Of a stretch of DNA of 64,000 nucleotides, positions 46,801 through 58,800 are shown in pieces; position 1 is the stretch's first letter; each line of letters opens with the position of its first letter. The notes below the pieces were generated by a model. The model saw nothing but the letters and a program-made list of their open reading frames with translations. It had not been told where the DNA came from and searched no databases. This DNA comes from Phorcus lineatus (lineage: Eukaryota > Mollusca > Gastropoda > Trochida > Trochidae). The DNA is taken from contig OV121084.1 of the NCBI GenBank assembly GCA_921293015.1, positions 52,301,864-52,365,863 of the forward strand. The letters are read 5' to 3'. The translations under genes were made by a program, and so were the position numbers.

Positions 46801-49800
46801 GGCTTCCTGGTCACCAGGTCTACTTTCTAACGTGCTATTGAGGCTTCCTGGTAATCAGGTTTACTTTCTAACATGCTATTGAGGCTTCCTGGTCACCAGG
46901 CTTACTGTCTAACATGCTATTGAGGCTTCCTGGTCACCAGGTCTACTTTCTAACGTGCTATTGAGGCTTCCTGGTCACCAGGTCTACTTTCTAACGTGCT
47001 ATTGAGGCTTCCTGGTAATCAGGTTTACTTTCTAACATGCTATTGAGACTTCCTGGTCACCAGGCTTACTGTCTAACGTGCTATTGAGGCTTCCTGGTCA
47101 CCAGGCCTACTTTCTAACGTGCTATTGAGGCTTCCTGGTCACCAGGCTTACTGTCTAACGTGCTATTGAGGCTTCCTGGTCACCAGGTCTACTTTCTAAC
47201 GTGCTATTGAGGCTTCCTGGTAATCAGGTTTACTTTCTAACATGCTATTGAGACTTCCTGGTCACCAGGCCTACTGTCTAACGTGCTATTGAGGCTTCCT
47301 GGTCACCAGGTCTACTTTCTAACGTGCTATTGAGGCTTCCTGGTAATCAGGTTTACTTTCTAACGTGCTATTGAGGCTTCCTGGTCACCAGGCTTACTGT
47401 CTAACGTGCTATTGAGGCTTCCTGGTCACCAGGCTTACTTTCTAACATGCTATTGAGACTTCCTGGTCACCAAGCTTACTGTCTAACGTGCTATTGAGGC
47501 TTCCTGGTCACCAGGCCTACTTTCTAACATGCTATTGAGGCTTCCTGGTCACCAGGTCTACTTTCTAACGTGCTATTGAGGCTTCCTGGTAATCAGGTTT
47601 ACTTTCTAACGTGCTATTGAGGCTTCCTGGTCACCAGGCTTACTGTCTAACGTGCATTTGAGGCTTCCTGGTCACCAGGCTTACTTTCTAACATGCTATT
47701 GAGACTTCCTGGTCACCAAGCTTACTGTCTAACGTGCTATTGAGGCTTCCTGGTCACCAGGCCTACTTTCTAACATGCTATTGAGGCTTCCTGGTCACCA
47801 GGTCTACTTTCTAACGTGCTATTGAGGCTTCCTGGTCACCAGGCTTACTGTCTAACATGCTATTGAGACTTCCTGGTCACCAGGCTTACTGTCTAACATG
47901 CTATTGAGGCTTCCTGGTCACCAGGTCTACTTTCTAACGTGCTATTGAGACTTCCTGGTCACCAGGCTTACTGTCTAACATGCTATTGAGGCTTCCTGGT
48001 CACCAGGTCTACTTTCTAACGTGCTATTGAGGCTTCCTGGTAATCAGGTTTACTTTCTAACATGCTATTGAGGCTTCCTGGTCACCAGGCTTACTGTCTA
48101 ACATGCTATTGAGGCTTCCTGGTCACCAGGTCTACTTTCTAACGTGCTATTGAGGCTTCCTGGTCACCAGGTCTACTTTCTAACGTGCTATTGAGTACTC
48201 CTAGTCATCAGGTCTACCTTCTAACGTGCTATTGAGGCTTCCTGGTAATCAGGTTTACTTTCTAACGTGCTATTGAGGCTTCCTGGTCACCAGGCTTACT
48301 GTCTAACATGCTATTGAGGCTTCCTGGTCACCAGGCTTACTGTCTAACATGCTATTGAGGCTTCCTGGTCACCAGGCCTACTTTCTAACTTGCTATTGAG
48401 GCTTCCTGGTCACCAGGTCTACTTTCTAACGTGCTATTGAGTACTCCTAGTCATCAGGTCTACCTTCTAACGTGCTATTGAGGCTTCCTGGTAATCAGGT
48501 TTACTTTCTAACTTGCTATTGAGACTTCCTGGTCACCAGGCTTACTGTCTAACGTGCTATTGAGGCTTCCTGGTCACCAGGCCTACTTTCTAACATGCTA
48601 TTGAGGCTTCCTGGTCACCAGGCTTACTGTCTAACGTGCTATTGAGACTTCCTGGTAATCAGGTTTACTTTCTAACTTGCTATTGAGACTTCCTGGTCAC
48701 CAAGCTTACTGTCTAACGTGCTATTGAGGCTTCCTGGTCACCAGGCCTACTTTCTAACATGCTATTGAGGCTTCCTGGTCACCAGGTCTACTTTCTAACG
48801 TGCTATTGAGGCTTCCTGGTAATCAGGTTTACTTTCTAACATGCTATTGAGACTTCCTGGTCACCAGGCTTACTGTCTAACGTGCTATTGAGGCTTCCTG
48901 GTCACCAGGCTTACTTTCTAACATGCTATTGAGACTTCCTGGTCACCAGGCTTACTGTCTAACGTGCTATTGAGACTTCCTTGTCACCAGGCCTACTTTC
49001 TAACATGCTATTGAGGCTTCCTGGTCACCAGGCTTACTGTCTAACATGCTATTGAGGCTTCCTGGTCACCAGGTCTACTTTCTAACTTGCTATTGAGGCT
49101 TCCTGGTCACCAGGTCTACTTTCTAACTTGCTATTGAGGACTCCAAGTCATCAGGTCTACTTTCTAACGTGCTATTGAGGCTTCCTAGTCATCAGGTCTA
49201 CCTTCTAACGTGCTATTGAGACTTCCTAGTCATCAGGTCTACCTTCTAACTTGCTATTGAGACTTCCAGGTCACCAGGTCTACTTTCTAACGTGCTATTG
49301 AGGACTCCTAGTCATCAGGTCTACTTTCTAACGTGCTATTGAGTACTCCTAGTCATCAGGTCTACCTTCTAACGTGCTATTGAGTACTCCTAGTCACCAG
49401 GTCTACTTTCTAACGTGCTATTGAGTACTTCTAGTCATCAGGTCTACCTTCTAACGTGCTATTGAGACTTCCTAGTCATCAGGTCTACCTTCTAACGTGC
49501 TATTGAGACTTCCTAGTCATCAGGTCTACCTTCTAACTTGCTATTGAGACTTCCTGGTCACCAGGTCTACTTTCTAACGTGCTATTGAGGCTTCCTGGTC
49601 ACCAGGTCTACTTTCTAACTTGCTATTGAGGCTTCCTGGTCACCAGGTCTACCTTCTAACGTGCTATTGAGTACTCCTAGTCATCAGGTCTACTTTCTAA
49701 CGTGCTATTGAGGCTTCCTGGTCACCAGGTCTACTTTCTAACGTGCTATTGAGTACTCCTAGTCATCAGGTCTACCTTCTAACGTGCTATTGAGACTTCC

Positions 49801-52800
49801 TGATCATCAGGTCTACCTTCTAACGTGCTATTGAGGACTCCTAGTCATCAGGTCTACCTTCTAACTTGCTATTGAGACTTCCTGGTCACCAGGTCTACCT
49901 TCTAACTTGCTATTGAGACTTCCTGGTCACCAGGTCTACTTTCTAACGTGCTATTGAGGCTTCCTGGTCACCAGGTCTACTTTCTAACTTGCTATTGAGG
50001 CTTCCTGGTCACCAGGTCTACTTTCTAACGTGCTATTGAGGCTTCCTGGTTATCAGGTCTACTTTCTAACGTGCTATTGAGGCTTCGTAGTAATCAGGTC
50101 TACTTTCTAACGTGCTATTGAGGCTTCCTAGTCATCAGGTCTACCTTCTAACTTGCTATTGAGGCTTCCTGGTCACCAGGTCTACTTTCTAACGTGCTAT
50201 TGAGGCTTCCTGGTCATCAGGTCTACCTTCTAACGTGCTATTGAGACTTCGTAGTAATCAGGTCTACTTTCTAACTTGCTATTGAGGACTCCTGGTCATC
50301 CGATCTACCTTCTAAGGTGCTATTGAGGCTTCCTGGTTATCAGGTCTACTTTCTAACGTGCTATTGAGACTTCGTAGTAATCAGGTCTACTTTCTAACTT
50401 GCTATTGAGGACTCCTGGTCATCCGGTCTACCTTCTAACGTGCTATTGAGGCTTCCTGGTTATCAGGTCTACTTTCTAACGTGCTATTGAGACTTCCTGG
50501 TCACCAGGTCTACTTTCTAACGTGCTATTGAGGCTTCCTGGTCATCAGGTCTACTTTCTAACGTGCTATTGAGACTTCCTGGTCACCAGGCTTACTGTCT
50601 AACATGCTATTGAGGCTTCCTGGTCACCAGGTCTACTTTCTAACTTGCTATTGAGGCTTCCTGGTCACCAGGTCTACTTTCTAACTTGCTATTGAGGACT
50701 CCAAGTCATCAGGTCTACTTTCTAACGTGCTATTGAGGCTTCCTAGTCATCAGGTCTACCTTCTAACGTGCTATTGAGACTTCCTAGTCATCAGGTCTAC
50801 CTTCTAACTTGCTATTGAGACTTCCAGGTCACCAGGTCTACTTTCTAACGTGCTATTGAGGACTCCTAGTCATCAGGTCTACTTTCTAACGTGCTATTGA
50901 GTACTCCTAGTCATCAGGTCTACCTTCTAACGTGCTATTGAGTACTCCTAGTCACCAGGTCTACTTTCTAACGTGCTATTGAGTACTTCTAGTCATCAGG
51001 TCTACCTTCTAACGTGCTATTGAGACTTCCTAGTCATCAGGTCTACCTTCTAACGTGCTATTGAGACTTCCTAGTCATCAGGTCTACCTTCTAACTTGCT
51101 ATTGAGACTTCCTGGTCACCAGGTCTACTTTCTAACGTGCTATTGAGGCTTCCTGGTCACCAGGTCTACTTTCTAACTTGCTATTGAGGCTTCCTGGTCA
51201 CCAGGTCTACCTTCTAACGTGCTATTGAGTACTCCTAGTCATCAGGTCTACTTTCTAACGTGCTATTGAGGCTTCCTGGTCACCAGGTCTACTTTCTAAC
51301 GTGCTATTGAGTACTCCTAGTCATCAGGTCTACCTTCTAACGTGCTATTGAGACTTCCTGATCATCAGGTCTACCTTCTAACGTGCTATTGAGGACTCCT
51401 AGTCATCAGGTCTACCTTCTAACTTGCTATTGAGACTTCCTGGTCACCAGGTCTACCTTCTAACTTGCTATTGAGACTTCCTGGTCACCAGGTCTACTTT
51501 CTAACGTGCTATTGAGGCTTCCTGGTCACCAGGTCTACTTTCTAACTTGCTATTGAGGCTTCCTGGTCACCAGGTCTACTTTCTAACGTGCTATTGAGGC
51601 TTCCTGGTTATCAGGTCTACTTTCTAACGTGCTATTGAGGCTTCGTAGTAATCAGGTCTACTTTCTAACGTGCTATTGAGGCTTCCTAGTCATCAGGTCT
51701 ACCTTCTAACTTGCTATTGAGGCTTCCTGGTCACCAGGTCTACTTTCTAACGTGCTATTGAGGCTTCCTGGTCATCAGGTCTACCTTCTAACGTGCTATT
51801 GAGACTTCGTAGTAATCAGGTCTACTTTCTAACTTGCTATTGAGGACTCCTGGTCATCCGATCTACCTTCTAAGGTGCTATTGAGGCTTCCTGGTTATCA
51901 GGTCTACTTTCTAACGTGCTATTGAGACTTCGTAGTAATCAGGTCTACTTTCTAACTTGCTATTGAGGACTCCTGGTCATCCGGTCTACCTTCTAACGTG
52001 CTATTGAGGCTTCCTGGTTATCAGGTCTACTTTCTAACGTGCTATTGAGACTTCCTGGTCACCAGGTCTACTTTCTAACGTGCTATTGAGGCTTCCTGGT
52101 CATCAGGTCTACTTTCTAACGTGCTATTGAGACTTCCTGGTCACCAGGTCTACTTTCTAACGTGCTATTGAGACTTTGTAGTGATCAGGTCTACTTTCTA
52201 ACGTGCTATTGAGTACTCCTAGTCATCAGGTCTACCTTCTAACTTGCTATTGAGACTTCCTGGTCACCAGGTCTACTTTCTAACGTGCTATTGAGACTTC
52301 CTGGTCACCAGGTCTACTTTCTAACGTGCTGTTGAGACTTCGTAGTAATCAGGTCTACTTTCTAACTTGCTATTGAGGACTCCTAGTCATCAGGTCTACC
52401 TTCTAACTTGCTATTGAGGCTTCCTGGTTATCAGGTCTACCTTCTAACGTGCTTTTGAGACTTCCTAGTCATCAGGTCTACCTTCTAACTTGCTATTGAG
52501 TACTCCTAGTCATCAGGTCTACCTTCTAACTTGCTATTGAGACTTCCTGGTCACCAGGTCTACTTTCTAACGTGCTATTGAGACTTCGTAGTAATCAGGT
52601 CTACTTTCTAACGTGCTATTGAGTACTCCTAGTCATCAGGTCTACCTTCTAACTTGCTATTGAGACTTCCTGGTCACCAGGTCTACTTTCTAACGTGCTA
52701 TTGAGACTTCCTTGTCACCAGGTCTACTTTCTAACGTGCTATTGAGACTTCCTGGTCACCAGGTCTACTTTCTAACGTGCTATTGAGTACTCCTAGTCAT

Positions 52801-55800
52801 CAGGTCTACTTTCTAACTTGCTATTGAGACTTCCTGGTCACCAGGTCTACTTTCTAACGTGCTATTGAGACTTCCTGGTCATCAGGTCTACTTTCTAACG
52901 TGCTATTGAGACTTCCTAGTCATCAGGTCTACTTTCTAACTTGCTATTGAGGACTCCTAGTCATCAGGTCTACCTTCTAACTTGCTGTTGAGGCTTCCTG
53001 GTTATCAGGTCTACTTTCTAACGTGCCATGCTATTGAGACGTCTAGGTCGTTAAGCGTGCCAAGCACGTTTCATGATATTGAGGCGTCTAGTTCATCAAG
53101 CGTGCCAAGTGTATTTTGTGCTATTGAGGCGTCTAGGTCATTAAGTGTGCCAAGCGTATTTCGTGCTATTGAGGCGTCTAGGTCATTAAGTGTGCCAATC
53201 GTATTTTGTGCTATTGAGGCGTCTAGGTCATCAAGTGGGCCAATTGTATTTCGTGCTATTGAGGCGTCTAGGTCATCAAGTGTGCCAAACGTATGTCGTG
53301 CTATTGAGGCGTCTAGGTCATCAAGAGTGCCAAGCGTATTTCGTGCTATTGAGGCGTCTAGGTCGTCAAGCATGCCAAGTGTATGTGGTGCTATTGTGGC
53401 GTCTAGGTCATTAAGTGTGCCAAGTGTATTTCATGATATTGAGGCGTCTAGGTCATCAAGCGTGCCAAGCGTAGTTTGTGCTATTGAGGCGTCTAGGTCA
53501 TCAAGTGTGCCAAGCGTATTTCTTGCCATTGAGATGTTAAGTTATGGTAATGAGGAGTAAAAGGGCATCTTTACTATTATGATTACCCTTCACTATATGG
53601 CAATGAAGAGACAAGATTCCAATGCTTTCCTTCCCCTTATGGTAATGAAGAAATCAGGTTCCAATTCTTACCTTTCCCTTATTGTTAAACAATGTCATGG
53701 TAACCGTACTCACTGCCATGCTGTGGTTATGAGGTACCATGGAGTCGAAACTCTGACAAGAACGTCCTGACTTAGTGACGGAGACCGTCCCCTTGTATAC
53801 TGCATGTTTATCGCGTCTCACGTAGAAGCATTCCATGGCTGGTTTGAAAAATCAAAGTTAGAAATAGTCGAAATAGCATAATAGCATTTGTTCACGTTGG
53901 CTTAAATTACTGTAAGAAACGGAAACACAAGTACAGTCTTATTGCATCTGCGAATGCCGTGACTTGACCCACTAGGTTTTCATGTTGAATTCAATATTTT
54001 GCGGTTGTTTGAACTACTGCAAGGACAATACGGCCACACATGCGATCGTCAGTTTGAACAATAGTAATTACGGAAATAATTCTTATTTTGAGAAAGTAAC
54101 AAAGTAGGTTGGATGCTTGATATCTAACGACGGTTGTTTTTTATACAGCGTTTGTAAAATCCCTTGAAAATATGAGTTTACAAGGAGAGAAGTTTGAATC
54201 CTTTTTATATCTTGATATAATTTTTTATATCTTGAAAGTCAAAAGTACGTTTCTGAAATCTCAATACGATTGAGGTAAATTTGATTTAATGTAAAATACT
54301 TATCTGTACTACCTGTACTTATATACCTTATGTGTTAAAAACCTTATTTGTGAAAAAGTTTAAATAATTGATAAATGAACGTTTCATTTTCTTAACACTC
54401 CTAATCGCGTATTATTCTTATGTGTTCATTCACGGCATGTTTGTCAAGTGCACTTTTTCATGGCAATCTGGTGCAAATGGCTCTTCTTATGTATTTGTCG
54501 AAAACTTTATGAAATAAACGCCGTAAAAAAATCTTATTTCTATGTTAGTTAGAGCTGTAGTCTTTAATTTGGACTAAAAAGCATTGGAAGAATTTGAGTG
54601 ATTGAATAACGCGGGATCTTAGAAATCGAAGATACATTAATGAGGCCTCCTACTCTAACTATTTGAGAAAACATGCATCCTGCCGCAACATTTAGATCAA
54701 GAATTAATGGTAGCTAGAGTTTGATACATTCAGACATGGTTATGATAATGTAGGTGAATGTTTTCAAGATTCTACCATTGTTATCAGAAGAAAGATTTGT
54801 TTGATCTTTTTTCATTCACATTTATGAATTGTGACTCTGTTTATCCTAACATGTAAGTAACAACAAAAACAGTACTTTATGATAAGCTTTATGATCATTT
54901 ATATTTGGCATTTACCCGAAGAAACAGGATGGGTAATTTTCCATCCAAGAATTTAAAATATCGCTACATTATGGCACCTAGGTCATTTACGAAGACTACC
55001 TCAGACGCTGAAAATTTCAACTAAACTAATCCTCATGAAGTCGAGAAATTCCCTGCTATAGTCATCTTGGGTTTGAATTGTAAACCATAAGTTGTGCACC
55101 AGCTAAGGTCCATAGTAAGGATAGTGTCCAGGATTTAAGCTTTCATACTTTTTAATTGTATACTTACAAGCGCACAGCATATTAGGCAGGGTCCATTTCC
55201 CCGTACTGAGATTACAGGTTGCCGTCCTTTCCTGGCCCAAATACGACAAGCTATCATGACAAGCGTAAGTGACTCTCACTTCCTGTCCGACAAGCTCAGT
55301 TTCGATTGGTTGAGTGCCAATCATGTGGGGTGGAAACGAGCAATTTGCAGCTGAAAAATTTGGATGGTTATATGCGTAAGGTCATACAAATCTTATGAAA
55401 CTGCGGAGGTCAATATGCTATTAGGCAATTGTCACGATACGATATATTAACCATCTAAGGAAATATCAAAATGTTACTTCTTTGAATTATATTACTGTAT
55501 TTGAAGAGTTATACTTGAAGAATACTTACTGTTCTACTGAAAATATTGCTCTGGCAGTAATATACTTCTAAGGTCTCTATTTGTATTTTTATTGTTGCTT
55601 TTGTCCAAGGAGCAGAGTAGCCTAAACTACCATACGGGAGACAAAAAGCGAAAACGTCGACGACCCGTATTTGTTAATAAAATGTTGATTAGGCTTGGAA
55701 ACACTTCTGAATAAATGACACTATTCCGGAAGTAATTGCCTGTCATTGCCAAAACTGCATTCTTTTACTGTCCGATTTCTACGAGCAGGGTGGCCATGTT

Positions 55801-58800
55801 GCATTGTGGCGGTACAATCTGACAATTTTTAACACAGTACATATGTCAACGTCATTATGTCTAAATGTGGCTTTCTCAGAACAAAGAAGTTCGTTATCAG
55901 TAAAATTGCTCTAATTAATCATCACATCAACTTCTAAAATGCCAATCAAAGATTTTTAAAACAAAATCGATTTATTGATATTGATGCTCTCACAAATACT
56001 GATATATCTTTTGACGACAATGAATGAGATGGCTATTTCGTTTTGAAATATAAGAACACTGATGCGTGGACATGTAAATTCACTAACTGACCACCAAATT
56101 ACAAAAACATATGCAGTATATAAGACTCTACATTAGCGAAAGTGGGATTCGAACACGGGCCCTCTCTGCTGGCGAGTAACGCCTTTACCATTTGAGCTAA
56201 CGAGGATCCCTGGGTGGGACTGTTCATTTTGTTGTCATGTCTGTACTGTTTCCCCCCTGAGATATATATAAATGTATATGTATATATAAATGAAACTATA
56301 TAGGTGTAAGGTTATGTCAATTTATAATCATTAGAATCAAATATTTAGCCTCGCGTTATAGCAAAAAAAACTCAGCTCGAGCTAACACCCTCTTGAATTT
56401 TTTTGCCATAATCGCTCGTCACCCGGTCATTATATACTACTTAATTATTATTTTAATAAAATAATTTCATTTCTTAACCACGATGTGTAAGGCAAATAGC
56501 AACCTCCGCCCTCGGTTGATATAGAAATGAACACGCTCGCTACCGCTCGCGCGTTCATTTCTATATCAACCTCAGCGGAGGTTGCTATTTACTACATAAA
56601 GCAAATTTTACAAGTTGTAGATATTGTATGAAATGCTATTGAAATGTGTATACGATTATATCTTGGAACAGATATATTTATGTCTATAGCTTTTGTTTAT
56701 ATCATTGTGTCAATGTGAAAATTTGTCTGTCTCTGCAGTCATGATTAATTTGTATTCAAATCTTTATATCATTTTTTGCTCTTGTACTACCGTTGGTGGC
56801 GATTTGCGCTTAATGAATTGATCTGAATCTGTAAAATGATATTTGAGCATAAAATGCACGTGCCGACAGAAAAGTCGTTGGCTTATCGGAACCTTAATGT
56901 TTTTAAGCAACTGTATGATAATCTTGTACAACCAATTTTATCTTATGGTGTCTCAATATGGGGAATAAGGGAATATCAATGTATTAACACTACAAAACAG
57001 AGCATGTAGATTTTATCTCGGTGTTGGTGGCAAGACCCCTAATTTGGCTACAAGGGGGATATGGGCTGGTCTTCATGTTTTTATAAGCAACAAGTCGAAA
57101 TTGCGCTCTTTTGGCGCAGGCTTTAAGCTCTCCCCCAAAATCGAAACATTTTAAATTTTAATTTAATTTTTAACTGGTCAGCCTCAATCCCCAATTCTTG
57201 GGTTAAACGTGTAAAAGCTCTTTTTGTACGTGCTAATATTGTTGTCAAAGATATGCTGTTAAAATATGATAACATAAAATGGTTTCAAAGTTTATGAAAT
57301 GACAACGGCAACCATAACGGTAATAAGTTACGCACATATAGCACTTTTAAACTTGCACCATTCACTGAAAAATGTATTAAATGTATCTTCCCAAGGGAAC
57401 ATCGTAGTATTTAAACTAAATTTCGCTGTGGTACCCTGCCCCTACAAATCGAACTTGGCCGCTTTACCCGTCCAACTACCCCTCTTTCAAACACATTGTA
57501 ATTTTAATGTTGTTGAGGATGAATGTCACTTTTTAATTACTTGTCCATTTTACTCCGATTTAAGGTATGACCTCTTCTCTAAAATAGCCAATTTTGAACC
57601 AACTTTTCTGTCCATGTCACCGTTTGATAAGTTACTTATATGATGTTAAATGACCTATTTTCCCAATCTCTTGCCGCCACTCTATACAAAATGTATAAGC
57701 GTAATCTTCTCCAATAATGTTTTATACCCCGTTATACCTATTTTACTGATGTAATATATTTGTATATATATATATGATTATGTGTTTGTGTGAGTGCACG
57801 CGTTTGTGCGCTCTTGTTTTACAGATGTTTTCGTAATACTATTAATTTAAAAGGATTTTTTTATGATATATCTTGTCTCGTAAGCCTATGTAGGCTGGAC
57901 TTTGCTTTTTAATTTGATGTGATAATTGTATAATATATGTCTAAATGCAAAGTGTGACACTTGAATAAACTAATGTGCTTCTTCTTCTTCCTTATCTCAA
58001 TAAAAGTAAACATGAAGAGAATAAACAGTGTGACCGAGTTGATTCGGAAGGCGACGAGTTTCTTAATCGGAAGTTAAGGTGATTAACGTGATGCTTGCTT
58101 CATGGACATCACGCTTCTCAATCACGTCCGATTGCTTGCGTAATTTTTCTACTAGTGTTTGGCAATAAACGTTGAGTAAAATTTATTTCATTTACATAGT
58201 TTGTTGGATTTTCGTCATATTATATATAAATAAAAGTGTCCAGGAGTAAATATTTGGGCCAAGGTTCTAGAAAAGGAACAAAAAATAAACATTTGAAAGT
58301 TTACAAAATAGAGATGATGATATCCCCTTCATTAAAACTATCAAATCGGCAATTGATATAATTTATTTTACACTGACAGTTGTAAGACGGAAAAAGTTCA
58401 ACTTTCTGGTAATTTCCATTCTCTCGCAACAAGGGTAGCTCCTTCATAAATTCTTATGCAACCGCTGTCATTTCAGAATGATGGAACTTAATGAAAATAA
58501 ATCAACCACAATTATTATAAAAGAGCCCCCTTGGGCAAGTATATAAACAAAAGTTGTCTTGTGCCATTAACTGGAAAAAATGATAACGACTGACAAAAGG
58601 ACGGACAGATGAACAATGTGCTGTTATCATACCTTTGTCCTTTCAGTCCTGGTGTGGTATTTTATAATAGAAAAACCAGTAGAATATAATTCGCAGAAAC
58701 ATGCACGTAAACGTACCTATTAATATAGTTTCATCAATAACCTCACCTTTTCTGCATTCGGGAATATCACAGTACTCCCAGCGATTATCACTGTTCTCCG

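Noticed and set aside
44605-53023. CRISPR-like appearance of regular short repeats
   Set aside because: Units are contiguous and there are no unique spacers; the sequence is eukaryotic with intron-bearing genes. It is a minisatellite.
52982-53560. 192-residue plus-strand frame with EASRSSSVPSVF repeats
   Set aside because: Produced by the 45-bp period being a multiple of three; open on both strands, no start context or splice support, and it lies inside an intron of the opposite strand.
56135-56209. Functional tRNA gene
   Set aside because: Box A and B are present but the acceptor stem does not pair and the D stem is poor.
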